Shown here: one piece after another, positions 1 to 11,899 of the stretch
How positions within the stretch are numbered: the first letter of the stretch is position 1
How the letters are laid out: the number at the start of each line of letters is the position of its first letter
NCBI GenBank assembly: GCA_047495785.1
Contig: JBLDXI010000011.1
Location: 1,488,001 to 1,552,000, forward strand
Length of the DNA: 64,000 nt
Direction of reading: 5' to 3'
DNA from: Lepidodermella squamata
Taxonomy: Eukaryota; Gastrotricha
Notes under the pieces: model-generated
Database searches by the model: none
Seen by the model: only the letters and a program-made list of their open reading frames with translations
Told to the model about the DNA's origin: nothing
Program-made: the position numbers and the translations under genes

Positions 1-1157
1 TCTGATTCCAGCAGACGAAGGACTCTAGACGAGAATCCCGGGAAAAAGAGTTTGCCGCCTATCGTCCGCCCGCAAACCGAGACGCGTTGCTGAGCAACAA
101 AAAATGTAAAATTACACGCATTGCATTTTGCTTTAATAATATCATAAGACTTTAACAGCCTAAATAATATAAGTAGAAACCATTTTTCAAATGCCGCGCC
201 AAATTCCACGCCGCGAGACCGTTCGAAAAGCTGCGCTCCACGCTGCTCCATACTCCACGCGGTGACAGGCCTCACTTTTCAATCCAATCCCTGTTAAATC
301 ACCCGAATTGGTGTCAGGGTCCAACATCCATCCATCCATCCACACTGTACCAACCTTGGAAGCTCGAAGCTCGTCAAGTTTCGCGCTTCGTGCTGCTAGC
401 AGTGGAATGATTTATCACGGGTTACAAATGTTCTGGAAAACCAAAGACCCTCAACTTCTGAAGTTCACAAGTACTAAGTACTATTGACATCAGAATAATT
501 ATGTTGCTTTCCTCGGTGCGCTCGGTGCTTTCCTCGGTCAGAATCTAACAAAAAATGCTACTCTGCTGTCATTCGGTCTATATTAGCGCAAGAGATAGCC
601 GAAATAGAAAATATGCTTTAGTAGATCCAAGCACCATTTGCGAGGTGTGTTTCTGGCTTAGCTTTTACATATATTCTGAATGGAGCCTTTTAGGAGCTAA
701 CCCACCTTCTTTGTGCCCTCACGTTTATTGTATTTCGATCATATTACCGGATCGGGGATCAGCACTGAGATCCGACTGAGCTAGATTTGCGTCATTACCG
801 TCATAGCTGATTTAATACTGAGCGATTTCGTTGAGTATTGTCATGTTTCCCTCTACCATATCTGCTGGGATGTTATCGAATGCTACACGTCTCTCAAGAC
901 CAGTACCATCGCTTTCTTTGGCGAATACTGTGTTCTCTTTAATATGTTTTTATTTCTATCATTTCATTCGGTAATTGCTGATGCATGACACCCGTATGGG
1001 CGATCTTCCTCTGACCCCTGAATACGATTGGACTATTGAATATGCATGATATATACATATTATTGGCTGCAATAGTTATTGATATTTCTTTATTGTTTCC
1101 GATTCTCGATAGGTATAAATGTTTTCATCTCATTTACCATCCTGATAGCTACTTGAA
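1..1157. other. Gene-free left end
   Basis: No convincing coding region, RNA gene or mobile element seen. There is a short CATC-type simple repeat near 329-343, and the rest is AT-rich spacer with only short chance ORFs. Confidence 0.5.
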
Positions 1158-1280
1158 ATGCCTGGAGAAAGCAATTTACTGCGGCCATGGATAATGAAAA
1201 TCATCATCGAGTCAAAGTCAGCCATTTCTCCAAATCCACCTGCGGATAACTATCTGGGCATCACTTTCAGACGTCATGAG
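1158..1280 (+). other. Possible isolated coding exon
   Basis: An ATG at 1158 opens 41 codons without a stop (peptide starts MPGESNLLRP and ends GITFRRHE) and runs into a good donor, GAG|GTGAGT, at 1280/1281. Composition looks coding, but no following exon could be joined to it and the peptide is not recognised. It could be a first exon of the gene further right, or chance. Confidence 0.2.
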
Positions 1281-2126
1281 GTGAGTTCGTTTTTTTAATG
1301 TCAAATTTAGTTTTTATCATTCGTGAAACCCCGCCATTTTCAGTACTTATCAGTAATCAGTATTTTATTTCGTGTTAAAAATTCGAAATATAAAAATACT
1401 TGGATTCGTTTTGTTTGGTGTAGTTTGTAGTTTCGAGTATAATATGTAGTATGTCTTGCTACAAGTTGAAGGTTAGACCGAGGTCCCAGAGTGCAATAGG
1501 CCGAATGCCTGTTGCCTTTTCATACACGTTTTATATGGGAAGTGAAAAGTCAGATGGGTTAGTTGTTAGATAGTAACAATAAATAAGCAAATGAGGATGG
1601 CATTAGCCGAGCGAAAAGAATAGAAAAACGAGCGAAAACAAACGAAATCGAGCATTTTTAGCATCGTATCAGCCCCAATATGCTCGTATAAAAGTCAAAG
1701 TAAACGAGATAACTTGCAATTCAGCCTTCTCGATTTCAGCACTGATCATAGAGGAAAATGAAATTTCCCCGAAGTCTGATGTTCACAAATATATATTTCT
1801 GAATTTCTAAAAGAGAAAAATATTGATATAATTATCATATATATTTTTCAACTGGACCCCCAGATATGCGACATAAACCCACATGAAGTATACAAATCAA
1901 TAAATCATTATGTTTTATCATCGTTGAGTTGTCGTTTCACTTACATTATACACAACATTATAACCGAGCAATTATACTGCTAAAGCGAAACTGAGTAGAG
2001 CCATCAGAGTCATCACTGAGCCAAAGTCGAGACAAAGACTTCAGCGGCTGGCATCGTCGTCCGCGGCGAGTGGAGCGGACGTTCGGTCGCCCAGCGGAGA
2101 CTGCCTCGGCGAGTTGTTGGCGCTCG

Positions 2127-2432
2127 CCGAATCCATGGCCTCGAGGACCTTCACCAATTGATATCGAATTCAACGATTAAAAAATCAGATGAGTAGCTAT
2201 TGTTAAGCTGGAATGGACTGAAATTGCATCAGCATGTAGATTTTTCCTGTGGTGTGTAAACGGGACAGGAGAGCGACCCGGAGAGTTATGGGCGCACGTC
2301 ATATCGGAAATTTTCAGCCCTTGGGCTCTCGCCGTATCCTGGGCCTCGAGGACTTTTGCCTATTGATGTCGAATTCAACAACTAAAAAAACAGATGGGTA
2401 TTTATTGTTAAGATGGAATGGACTTGCTAATC
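2127..2432 (+). repeat. Diverged tandem duplication of a ~100-bp coding-like segment
   Basis: Bases about 2127-2226 and 2331-2432 are homologous over their length. Read in the same frame they give RRIHGLEDLHQLISNSTIKK and RRILGLEDFCLLMSNSTTKK, so similarity is kept at protein level. The first copy meets a stop soon after; the second stays open to about 2530. Both are preceded by a related RRVxGAR peptide, with extra residues in the second copy. This looks like duplicated exon material of an unidentified gene, at least one copy being degenerate. Confidence 0.5.
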
Positions 2433-2526
2433 TTTTAGATTTTTCCAGTTATCCACTGGAACCTTTCGAGGGCATTAAATCCTTAAAATGTGCGAATATA
2501 ATGTGTAATAATGAGGCAAAGGAAGA

Positions 2527-4344
2527 TTGATTCATGTGGAGATGAGCTCAGTAGAACAATTCTTGAAGATTTTTCGGGAGTTGGCTGATGGAAAAATCGA
2601 GAAATGTATGTACGATACTTCTGCAAACACAGTAATACTCTATCAATTTGGGGATGTTGTGACCTCAACGGACTGCCCGAATGACTTCGATGAAAATACT
2701 CTGTTTGTCAGCAATGTATAAAATAAGATATGCCTTGGATTTTTCACAAATGTGGAATTGAGCTTGGATTTGATAGTAATATTTACTGTTAGTTCCGAGT
2801 TGAAATTTACCAAACCGCTTGATAAATATTTAAATTCTGAAGAAAATTATTAATAAAAATTTAAAATTAATAGCAATATTCTGATTGGCTGAGAGCCGAG
2901 TTACGACCGCATAGATAGAAAATGCGAAATTTAGAATACATTTTTATTCAGTTATTTTAATTTTAAGAAGGAATTTTTTCATAATTATTCTTGAATTTTT
3001 TTCTAGAAAGGCGGTGCTATACCCGAAGGATCGAACAAAATGTTTTTCGGCGACGGCGATGTCACAATAGTCGCTGATTTCTCTGAAGCAAACGCCCTAC
3101 TAACCTGCTCGCTGCCAAACAGCTATGACCCGAATTCATCCCAATGCCCGCCGTCTCACGCCATCGTTCGATTGGCCTCGTTCCGGACAGAATTCTCCGA
3201 ACTACCCACCCCCTTAAAAATCGATGGTCACGAAGTGTTGTACACGGTTGAGTTCAAAGTGGAAGAATTTGCGATTTTACAACCGAATTGGAACATGCCT
3301 CGAGCGAAAATGCCGCTATGCAGCTACAGCCCGGGTATTCAGCGAAAAGCCGCCTTATTTTTGCCGGCGAAAACCAGCAATACTAGTAACAAATCGACAA
3401 TTCAGGGCTCGCAAACGGATTCTAGCATAAATTCGAGTTTAATCCGCCTCGTGGCTCGAACGATTGAGAGTGAGGAGACGCGATTTCTGACGCAAGTCCC
3501 GCCGTCTCAGCAGGAAATTGAAATTACCGAATATTTCACTCGCCGGCGGAAAATTCGAAAAATTACGAATTGCGTGGAAATCGAGTGCCAAACTGAGAAT
3601 TTCGACGAAAATTCCCAGCAGCAATTGTTGCACCTGGACAGCGAAAACAGCGTTGAACCAGTCGCGAGTTTCTTCGCTGGCCCGACAATTTTTGCCGAGG
3701 TCCCGTCCAGCGCGCCGCAATTCGAAAATTCCGACACTCAATCGCTGAAAAAAACTTCGGTTTCGTTCTCGAACTCGTTTTTAGCCGTGAATTCGAAGAC
3801 CCCTAGATCGCCTATGTTGGTTTTAACGTCGCTGTGTCGAGCGAAATCTGTGGCGAATTCGAGCCCGAGGCCTAGGAATTTGTTGCAGGACGATAGCCCG
3901 GGTCGAAGGTCGTTGGTTTCGTCCTTCAGCGCAGGTCGAAAGGGCAAAAAATTGCCGGAAAAAGAGAAACCGAAAATTACGGAAAAACCATGCGAAGTTC
4001 GGCTGGATCGATGCGATTTTATGTTGAATAGAAAAATTCTACTAAGAGCTGGGTTGATTACCCGGAGGCCCGGTCCGAAATCTCGGCGAAGCATGAAACG
4101 AAAGGGCGATGAAGATTTGGAATCTTCGAGAAAAATTCTGCGAAAAACGCCGGAAATTCCTGTTGTTGAGGAAATTGGTCGTCAGGCGATGGAAATTTCG
4201 TCTCAGGTTGTTGTGGTCGAGCAAATGGTGACTGCGTCGCAGTTGGGGCTGATCGAGCCGCCGAGTGACGAGTGGTTCCAGCGGCTTGGTTCGCTGTCCG
4301 AATCGATGTTTCACAGCTTTTGGGGCGCCTTTGGTGCTAACTGA
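2527..4344 (+). CDS. Possible RAD9-like checkpoint clamp protein (tentative; exon structure incomplete)
   Basis: The firm part is a long 3' exon. An acceptor TTTTTTTCTAG ends at 3006 and the frame is open from 3007 to TGA at 4344 (about 445 codons). The exon begins with a short folded-looking stretch (FFGDGDVTIVADFSEANALL) followed by a Ser/Arg/Lys-rich, probably disordered tail. About 2527-2720 encodes a piece reading FLKIFRELADGKIEKCMYD. By memory of the family, these two pieces resemble the (F/L)FRSL...VEKC strand and the FDxPGxPxIF...FVLATL strand of the PCNA-like RAD9 domain, and RAD9 also has a long phosphorylated tail. The middle of that domain (2721-3006) is poorly represented, containing only a coding-like piece at 2754-2858 with no evident donor. 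The gene may therefore be partly decayed, or the assignment wrong. RAD9 is part of the 9-1-1 DNA damage clamp. Confidence 0.3.
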
Positions 4345-6534
4345 TTTCATAATAAATTTTCCACATTTTATCAATAATTTTTGAAATTTTGATGACGCAG
4401 CACGAATGCAATAATAAATGGACATGACTCGTAAAAAATGTGTTGATTTTTTCTTTAATTTCACCGTGTTGCTAATTGATTTTCGCATTGATATTCGAAA
4501 TTCATTTTTCGAATATTTTGTGGGCGTTTCCGCATATTTTTCCGCAATTTTGCTGTAGGAATGTGCAAAAAGTGGGCGATTCGTTAAAAGCGTGACAAAT
4601 TTTTAATCATTTTACCGACGAAAATCCGAAGAATGCCCAATGCTAAGTGATTCGTAATTTTTAACTGTCTAAAATAAATGCCTCCGGATTTTTCGCAAGT
4701 GTCATGACGGTAGAATATTCACAGATTTTCGCAGATGGAAAATTGCCTGAATTTTTACAAAGACAGCCTGATTAGAGCTGATTTATGAAAAATTTTTTAT
4801 AATTATTATAAAAATTATATAAATATTTTGTTTATAGAATCGCCATTTTTCTCATTTTTTCTTAAATTTTCTTTTTATTTCAAAGTTAACACAAGTGCCA
4901 AGCTCCATCTCCGAATTTTGATGGAAATTTAATATTAATTTAATAAATATATTATTTTTCCTCCGCTAGATTCTTCGATGCCACGTGGTCTTGAGTGAAA
5001 TCGAGCGAAGAAACGTCGAGACGCGTAGGTAATTAAAAGCTTTTTTGAGGAATAATATCGGCGGCACTTGATTGCTCTTCTAATGTCACTCTTTTTTAAA
5101 GTGTTACCTTGAAGCACTTTGGTTGAAGTGTTCGGGAAGACAGGATAATTATTCATTACCTAATGATTCATATTGCTCATGACGCCTGATTTCAATTGAT
5201 AAGGGCAATTAAAAAACCCGGACAAGGGTTTTTTCACATTATATAAAACGCTCGAAGTTGAGTGGTACCACACCGCAAAACTGAAATACGGAACATTACG
5301 ATGGGCGAATGAACCAGTTGAATGGAGGACATAAATCAATTACACGTCCGGTTTTTAAACAAATTAAATAAACAATTTATTGCGTGCCTGCGTTTTTTAG
5401 CGTGACCTCATTCTCATGTCCCACTTATATTGCTGTTACCTTTAATTGATCTTTTGATATTCAGAACGTTTGTTTACCGAATTTCGCCGAGTAAATTAAT
5501 TTCTGCTGATTAAGAAAATAATTAAGCTAATTATATGGAATAAAACGTTGGAGGCTATTAAAAGTTTCGAATAAGCGATGGATACATCAGGTCTGCTGCA
5601 GCGGCTTTTTCTGTCATTTGGAAGAAAAATATGAAAAAATGAGAAAATATCTTTGAATGTACGAAACACGGCAAAACTATGGTATTTTGGCCATAATTAT
5701 TTCCTCAAAACCAAGAAATTAGGCGAGGGAATCGATTGGAATGAAAATCACCTCTATCCTCAAACACCTGAAGATGATAATGACTGTTGAGGGGAAATAA
5801 TAGCGGCGCGTAAAACCGGTTCTCAGCGACAAATTTTGCATAATAATTTACCGGAAAAATTCGGTGGAAAAATTAAAAAATTCCCCAAAGCCAATCGTTT
5901 TGTTTGATGTTATACCTCTGGTTTAATAGTCGTAGATAGAATTTTTTCACATTTTCTCCCATTATTATCGGCCACAGGTGAATTGGAAAATGTTATACTA
6001 AAGAATTTATCTCGCTCATTTAATCGAATTATCAAAAATAAAAAACCTGTATTTTTATATTTTAATCGATTATTGTCACATTTGAGTTTAAAATATCGAG
6101 CATATTTTCCCCCTTAGCTGCTGAACCTTTGGCTCAGTTAACCTTATTCTTGGATTGCCTCTTGGAAAATGCTTATTGGGCAATTTTTTCAGGCCGAAGA
6201 CTGATGTCAGAGATAATGATAATTACTTAACATCAAGGGCTTTTTTCGATAAAATCACTTGCGCGAAGAAACGTGAGCGTTGTTTTGACGCCATCATTTT
6301 CAAGAGGAATTCTGATTTTTCCACCCAGCATTTCGAGGACCGCCGCTCAGGGTGAATAAAAGGACACCCCAACGCCCTAAAATTTTTATTACCCTCAATA
6401 ATTTCCCAGAGATTTTAAATCCTTAAAATTTTAGAATTTTTTGAAAAAATGTGCAAAAATTGTTTAAATTTAAATTTACTTTTTTTTTAATTTCAGCTGA
6501 ATTTTTAACAAATTTTTGCCAACAATCTGAAGCA
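4345..6534. other. Intergenic spacer
   Basis: AT-rich spacer, rich in AAATTT words. No coding region, clear repeat or RNA gene seen. A splice acceptor (TTTTTTTTAATTTCAG, ending at 6496) lies just before the first aquaporin start, so an upstream 5' UTR exon may lie in this stretch. Confidence 0.5.
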
Positions 6535-7490
6535 ATGAGGCTGCCGAAAATCATCGTATGGGAGCCAATAAATACGGCTAAATTTTGGCGCGCAGTCATT
6601 GGCGAATTCACTGCAATCGCCGTCATCGTTTTCATCGGCTGCGGCACGATTTGCCTGCAAAAAAACGGCCAACACGAGTCGACCCCAGCCATCCTGCAGA
6701 CCATGCAAATCGCCCTAGCATTCGGCCTCACTCAAATGATGCTAGAAAAAACGTTCGGACCCGTTTGCGGGTGCCAAATCAACCCGGCTATCAGCATTGC
6801 CTTCGCTCTAGTCGGCAAAATTTCGCTAATTCGAGCTCTGTTTCTGTGCATTGCGCAACTGTTAGGCGCGATTTTAGCCTCGGGGCTGCTTTACGGCTTT
6901 TTGACGCCGGAATTGAGGGGCAACCTTGGCTCGACCCATTTATCGAGCATGACGTCGATCGAACAGGGCTGGGGCATCGAATGTGTGTTGACCTTCATTT
7001 TCACGCTTCAAAAAGCAAACCCGGGTGTTGGAATTGCGCCGCTAATTGGCGGCGTCACGACTATTGCGCTGTGCTTTTTCGGGGTAAGAATTCTTTTTAA
7101 TTAAAAATAAAAAATTAATTATTTAATTATTTAAAAATTAATTAATTTTTTAATTTTTTTCAGATCCCGTTTACCGGGTCGAGTTTGAACCCAGCCCGGT
7201 CGTTTGGACCTGCCCTGATTTCCGGAACCTGGTCAAACCACTGGATCTACTGGGTTGGACCAATCAGCGGCGCCTGTATCGGAATTTTCGTTCACTTCTA
7301 CCTGATTTCGGAAGATTCGATGGCCGATGATTCTATGATGATTGAAAATGGCTCTGTTCTACAATCTTCGCCATCGACCACTAGTGATGTCAGCATTGAA
7401 AGCAACAGCCCGAAGAATAAAATTTCTCCGAATCTTGAATGGAAAGATCGCAACCCTGCGAATAAGGATATTCCGATTGCTGGTCCTTGA
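6535..7490 (+). CDS. Aquaporin-type water channel, copy A
   Basis: Two exons, 6535-7083 and 7164-7490, with an 80-bp intron between codons, give 291 residues. It is a six-helix MIP family channel of the plasma membrane. The two pore motifs are INPAIS in the first half and [11 protein letters not shown] in the second. The start is the ATG at 6535 ([11 protein letters not shown]): an upstream in-frame ATG at 6451 lies before a splice acceptor, and the downstream paralogue has the matching MRLP start. Counting back from the second NPA, the position that is His in water-selective aquaporins is Cys here (ALCFFG), which should widen or alter the ar/R selectivity filter. Loop B reads GCQINPA rather than the usual GAHINPA. 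The residue three before the second NPA is Ser rather than the mercury-sensitive Cys of AQP1. The C-tail is polar and Ser-rich. It is paralogous to the gene at 10925, with the intron at the same place. Confidence 0.88.
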
Positions 7491-7733
7491 AACACGATCT
7501 AAATTGATACGGAGAAAAGAAACTGTTTTCTTGTCTGAAATCTCGGTTTTAACATTAATTTTGGTGAAAATAAAATATATATTGTTTTATTATTGCGTCC
7601 ATAATCGACATCCCAAGTTGGAACATTCAGAAGTTCATAGGCGCCTCACTGGTCTAGTAATAAATATTTAATTAAAAGCAAAATAAAGCGATCAGCAATC
7701 AGCGGATAAGTTGTCGTGGTTGAAGCTCATCTT

Positions 7734-8668
7734 CTAACTGGGATTGTTGCCACCGTTGCATTTCTCTATTGTCAGTCCGTACAGAGATATAGTCGTGGGC
7801 GAGCCAGCAATAGTGCCGTAACCAATTGAATAGCAGCAGGTAGCAAATGTTGAATACGCAAATCCTGCGAGTTTTTTGGTCTGTTGAAGTGGAACATACC
7901 GGTAAAATCTTTTCCTATAAACGGCTCAAAATCATCTTACCAGAGCATTGTTTGAGACAAGGTTATCGCCTGGTGCTGCAGCTGTGTTTGGGAAGCGTAC
8001 GCAGTTGACAGCTGTAGCCGAGCCACCAGGAGAACTGGACGTTATCAAAAACGGGGTTAGGGACGTCGATCCGACGCAGATGGTTGTGTAAGTCAGAGGA
8101 GATCCTGTGATAACAGCTATGTCGTAGAAGGTATTAGCCCCAGTTTGCCCGCAGCATGAAGCGAACGAGGAAAACGTGTTGGTTCCCGTTGAAACTTGCT
8201 GGAACATAATATCAAATGAAACAGAGCCATAGTATAATCAAGTGCTTTTACCGTGCCACCGGTCAATTGGTTGCAGGCTCCTGCGTTGCCGAGGCAATAC
8301 TTTGTACCCGGCGAACTAACACCTGGACCGCCGATCGTATCGATTTGGCATAGATTGTAAACGGGCTGCATTGTAAGAATTAGGATTTTCAATTCACATC
8401 ACGCAGTCATACTTACCGTAGTCGAGCAAGATTTAGTCGAATCGGTGCAGGCCTGGGCCGAGGTGACACACACGTTTGGCGATGTGCAAGTGTTTGCTGT
8501 GGTGACGCAGCTCGAACCTTGGGAGCACGTTGGCGACGACGAAGAGCTAGATGCTGACGTAGTCGGGCATGGTGTTGTAGCTACTGCTGATAATGCGGTC
8601 GATGATGCTGGGCAAGCATTGCCCGCCGTCAGCATTGCCAGAAAAATGGCGCCACTAAGGATGAACAT
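7734..8668 (-). CDS. Secreted Cys/Thr-rich protein, CC-motif family, copy 1
   Basis: Four exons on the minus strand: 8417-8668, 8252-8365, 7941-8198 and 7734-7880. All junctions fall between codons and have GT/AG borders; the product is 256 residues. It starts with a signal peptide (MFILSGAIFLAMLTAGNA), then a Ser/Thr/Pro-rich spacer and a Cys-spaced segment (SSCVTTANTC, NVCVTSAQAC). Exon 2 encodes YCLGNAGAC. Exons 3 and 4 each carry a vicinal Cys pair (FASCCGQTGAN; FATCCYSIG), and the protein ends LTIEKCNGGNNPS. It is a secreted, disulfide-rich protein of unknown role; I do not recognise the family. Exon number, phase and sizes match the copy at 62605 (exons 2 and 3 are identical in length), so the model is well supported by homology. 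A TATA-like box lies 55-62 bp upstream. Confidence 0.75.
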
Positions 8669-8722
8669 GAAGTGATTTCAAGTTTCAAGAGTTGATAGTG
8701 AAAAGCAGGAGCAGCTTTTCTG

Positions 8723-8730
8723 CTTTTATA
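8723..8730 (-). promoter_or_regulatory. TATA box of secreted family copy 1
   Basis: On the minus strand this reads TATAAAAG, 55-62 bp before the ATG at 8668. The paralogue at 62605 has the same octamer at nearly the same distance, so the box is conserved within the family. Confidence 0.55.
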
Positions 8731-9265
8731 GGCTTGTTTTGATTGACCTGTTACCGTGCTGTCTATTCGAAGGCATTACCTCGAGGCTTTGATTCATTCC
8801 TATAGAGCGCTTCGAAGTAGCAGCGAGTTGCAGCTTTCCCAATGTGAGGATTCCCCTTCCCCCGACTGGAAATCGATAGTTTGCTTCGACTCAAACCTTT
8901 TCATCCCTTTAGATCTTATCGAGTTGATACGACGAAAATATCTTAAACATTTGACATCACGTTTTTTGCACCACATATCAGTGCAATTCAAAGCAATTAG
9001 CAACTTGGAATGCCGTAGTTGCGCATGCAACCAGCGCATCCAAGGAATGCCATTGTAAAAACGTGCACGTTCATAATAATTAGAAGAATAATTATCCATG
9101 TAAAACATGATCTCTCAAATTCCTTCTTAACAATAAGTAGGTGTTTGCACTTGACCCAGCGTGACAGTTCTGATCGCGTAATAATGCCCCCCTTTTTTAT
9201 TTTTTTGGCAAGTCAAGTTTCAAGTTTTGAGTTTTCATCATGTCATGAAGCACACATCGAGTAAA

Positions 9266-9860
9266 CTGCGCAGATTAAGGCTTCAAATAACTGCATATCA
9301 ACACGAAAAGGCCTACCGTTGATAGAATTCGATCTGGCACCGTATGACGTCGACAAGAACCCTGGAAAAACTCAAGGATTTTTGGTACAGTTGCGTGAAG
9401 CTGGCGAATTGAACCCGCTGATTCGTTGAAATCATTCCCTGCCATCATAAGAATACAGTAAAACCTGTTATCTCGAACTCTGTGAAGGTCGAAAATCTGT
9501 CATGTCGAACACTTTTCGTAGAATCGTCTATAGTTCACATAAGCTACATTTTTCTCTCCAAGTCGAAACTCTGTATGTCGAATGCATTTTTCGGAATCGT
9601 AGCCCTGCGAGATAACAGGTTTCACTGTATCACGATTAAATATTTCATGTTCCAAAATCAACTATAAAGGCGGGCTAGCTCATGAGCTAACTGCAGTTAC
9701 CACTTTGGAAGAATTTGAAATTCTTAGCGTTTCAGCTTATAGCTGTTTGATGGAACACCAGCCTTTGCTAATGTTTGATTCTTCGAAGAATCAAGTGAAA
9801 GCTCTGTACCAATCAAAGCTGCCGCCTGCCGCTCTATTGTCGCAGATCTATTGGCTCTAG
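9266..9860 (+). pseudogene. Coding-like relic flanking a MITE
   Basis: Two protein-like stretches remain. One is open from about 9266 to a stop at 9427 (contains IEFDLAPYDVDKNPGKTQGF). The other is open from about 9669 to a stop at 9858 (contains TTLEEFEILSVSAYSCLMEH). They are separated by a 172-bp MITE. Neither has a clear start and the product is not recognised. The remaining sequence to 10894 is AT-rich spacer. Confidence 0.3.
9456..9627. mobile_element. 172-bp MITE with TA target duplication (Tc1/mariner-pogo type)
   Basis: Terminal inverted repeats begin CAGTAAAACCTGTTATCTCG on the left and end CGAGATAACAGGTTTCACTG on the right. TA flanks both sides (9454-9455 and 9628-9629). There is no coding capacity. 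TIR shape and TA duplication fit Tc1/mariner superfamily MITEs, especially pogo/Tigger-like ones. Confidence 0.8.
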
Positions 9861-10924
9861 CCTATTGCATGGTGGTGCCATGTTGGTGCCGATGAGAAAA
9901 ATGCATTTGCCAGTGTACGCAGAGAGATTTAGGGTCGTTGGAAACCTGAAAAGTAGGAATTATGGTCATTTCAATGCGAAAGGGGCATTTTTCATGTTCC
10001 GAAAGATGTCGGCGTATGTAGTCATATTCTTCCATTGGAACCTAAACAATTATGACGTTACTTTCTTACTCATTCTGAGTTTCGGACATTCTGAGATCTG
10101 AGGTAAGAAATCTTGCCAGATAAAAATAAATCGCAAGCGTTTCCGTTTTATTCTGAAAAGGTTAGACTTTCCGGCGACCTTGTGGATTTTCCAGGGTACG
10201 ATGACAAAACACTTGGCAGAACAGCGAATGCGACGAAATGGCAAATTTTTCATTTTGCGACAGAAAAGCAAAACTTACCATGTAAAATACCCATCTTTTC
10301 CGGTGTTATGTCGCAAATTGACAAAGTTGATGTTTTGTCGCGTTTGCTGTTTTGGGTATTTACTGTTATGACGGTCTGCCGTTTCCCGTGATTCAACTTC
10401 TTACCATTTTCCGAACTATTTCCGAACGGGTATTTGGTTAAAGTTACAGAGGGAAACATTCGGGGTTCGTTGGACCCGCTTGATGGTTGGAATTGTTTAC
10501 GCCAGCGCGTTTTGTCTGAAAGAGTGGCCCATTTTATAGTACCTATTATATGATCATTCCTTGGAAAATTAGGAATAATTCTATGGCAGGCATATTCTGA
10601 ACCTTATTTAATCTTCAAATAGGGGAAAATAGGTGAAAATCGCTTGAGCGTGACGTAGATAGTCAAGATGCGGCGGTGCGTGTCGGAAATGCGAAATAGC
10701 AAGACAGTTAGATCTAGATACGAGTGGCCCAAATGATCAGAAGCACATCTCAGCCCCCGGTTCGATTATTTTGAAGAATTCCGCACCTACGTATCAAACG
10801 CACAGAGGACAGAAAAAATCGTCTCAGACATATTAATCTCAAAACTAGACCAATATAGCCAACCTATATTTTATTAGGAATATTTTATGTAAAAATGGGA
10901 AAACTTCAATTGGTTTGTAGTAAA

Positions 10925-11899
10925 ATGCGACTACCCACCTTAATCTTATGGGAGCCTTTGAACACCTTTCGATTTTGGCGGTCGATAGCCTGCGAATTCA
11001 TTGCTACGGCAATTTACGTATTCATCGGCTGTGGAACGATTTGTCTCAGCAAAAACGGTGATCGAACTAACAACACGCTTCAAATCGCGTTAGCTTTTGG
11101 CCTCGCTCAAATTACGGTCGAAAAATGCGTGGGACCTATCAGCGGGGCTCATATCAACCCAGCTGTTAGTCTCGCCTTCGCGATATGCGGCAAAATTTCA
11201 GCGATTCGATCAGCAATTTACAGCCTTGCCCAAGTTTTGGGGTCGATTGTCGCCTCGGGTGTTCTCTACGCATTATTACCTGAGAATTTTCGGGGGAATC
11301 TGGGTTCGACTCAGTTATCGGACGATTTATTGATCGAGCAAGGCTGGGGCATCGAATGCGTTCTCACACTCATTTTCATCATTCAAAAATCAAGCTCGGG
11401 CTTTGGAAAATATTCGGCAATTCATGGAATGAACCCTGTGGCGATTGGTCTCACTACCGTCGCGCTTCACTTATTCGGGGTAAAAATTAATTTCAAAAAT
11501 TTCAATTTTCAAATTTCAAATTTTCAGATTTCATTTACTGGGTCAAGTTTGAATCCTGCTCGGTCTTTCGGTCCAGCTCTAATATCCGGAACCTGGGACA
11601 ACCACTGGATTTATTGGGTCGGGCCAATCAGTGGCGCGTGCATCGGAATTTGCGCCCACCGTGTCCTGATTTCGGACAGTTTCGCGGCTCACCACGACTT
11701 CACGCTCCTACAATCGATTTCATCTGCTTCAGGGGCGCATTCTGATGACCACAAGGTGCTGGCTAATAGGACCGGCCTTGAGCGGCATGTCGCCCTGGTT
11801 AGTGGGGAACCGACTGATATCTCACTGGCTCTGGCGCTACCGCAATATTTCGACCGCAAACAGCTATGTCGCCAGCATGTCCCACCTAGAAAATTCTAA
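10925..11899 (+). CDS. Aquaporin-type water channel, copy B
   Basis: Two exons, 10925-11479 and 11528-11899, give 308 residues. The intron (11480-11527) is only 48 bp, a multiple of three and stop-free, so a naive ORF reads through and adds 16 spurious residues before the second pore loop; the GTAAAA...TTTTCAG borders and alignment to copy A show it is an intron. Pore motifs are GAHINPAVS and [11 protein letters not shown]. The ar/R His is retained (ALHLFG), unlike copy A, so water selectivity is plausible here. The start is taken at 10925 (MRLPTLILWEP) by homology; the ATG at 10895 would add ten residues. The hydrophilic C-tail differs from that of copy A. Confidence 0.88.
   Translation: MRLPTLILWEPLNTFRFWRSIACEFIATAIYVFIGCGTICLSKNGDRTNNTLQIALAFGLAQITVEKCVGPISGAHINPAVSLAFAICGKISAIRSAIYSLAQVLGSIVASGVLYALLPENFRGNLGSTQLSDDLLIEQGWGIECVLTLIFIIQKSSSGFGKYSAIHGMNPVAIGLTTVALHLFGVKINFKNFNFQISNFQISFTGSSLNPARSFGPALISGTWDNHWIYWVGPISGACIGICAHRVLISDSFAAHHDFTLLQSISSASGAHSDDHKVLANRTGLERHVALVSGEPTDISLALALPQYFDRKQLCRQHVPPRKF

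Noticed and set aside
555-779. 74-residue ORF near the left edge
   Set aside because: No coding bias, signal peptide or family resemblance.
11480-11527. Aquaporin B with a 16-residue insertion before the second NPA motif
   Set aside because: GT...CAG borders and the matching intron in copy A show this is intronic.
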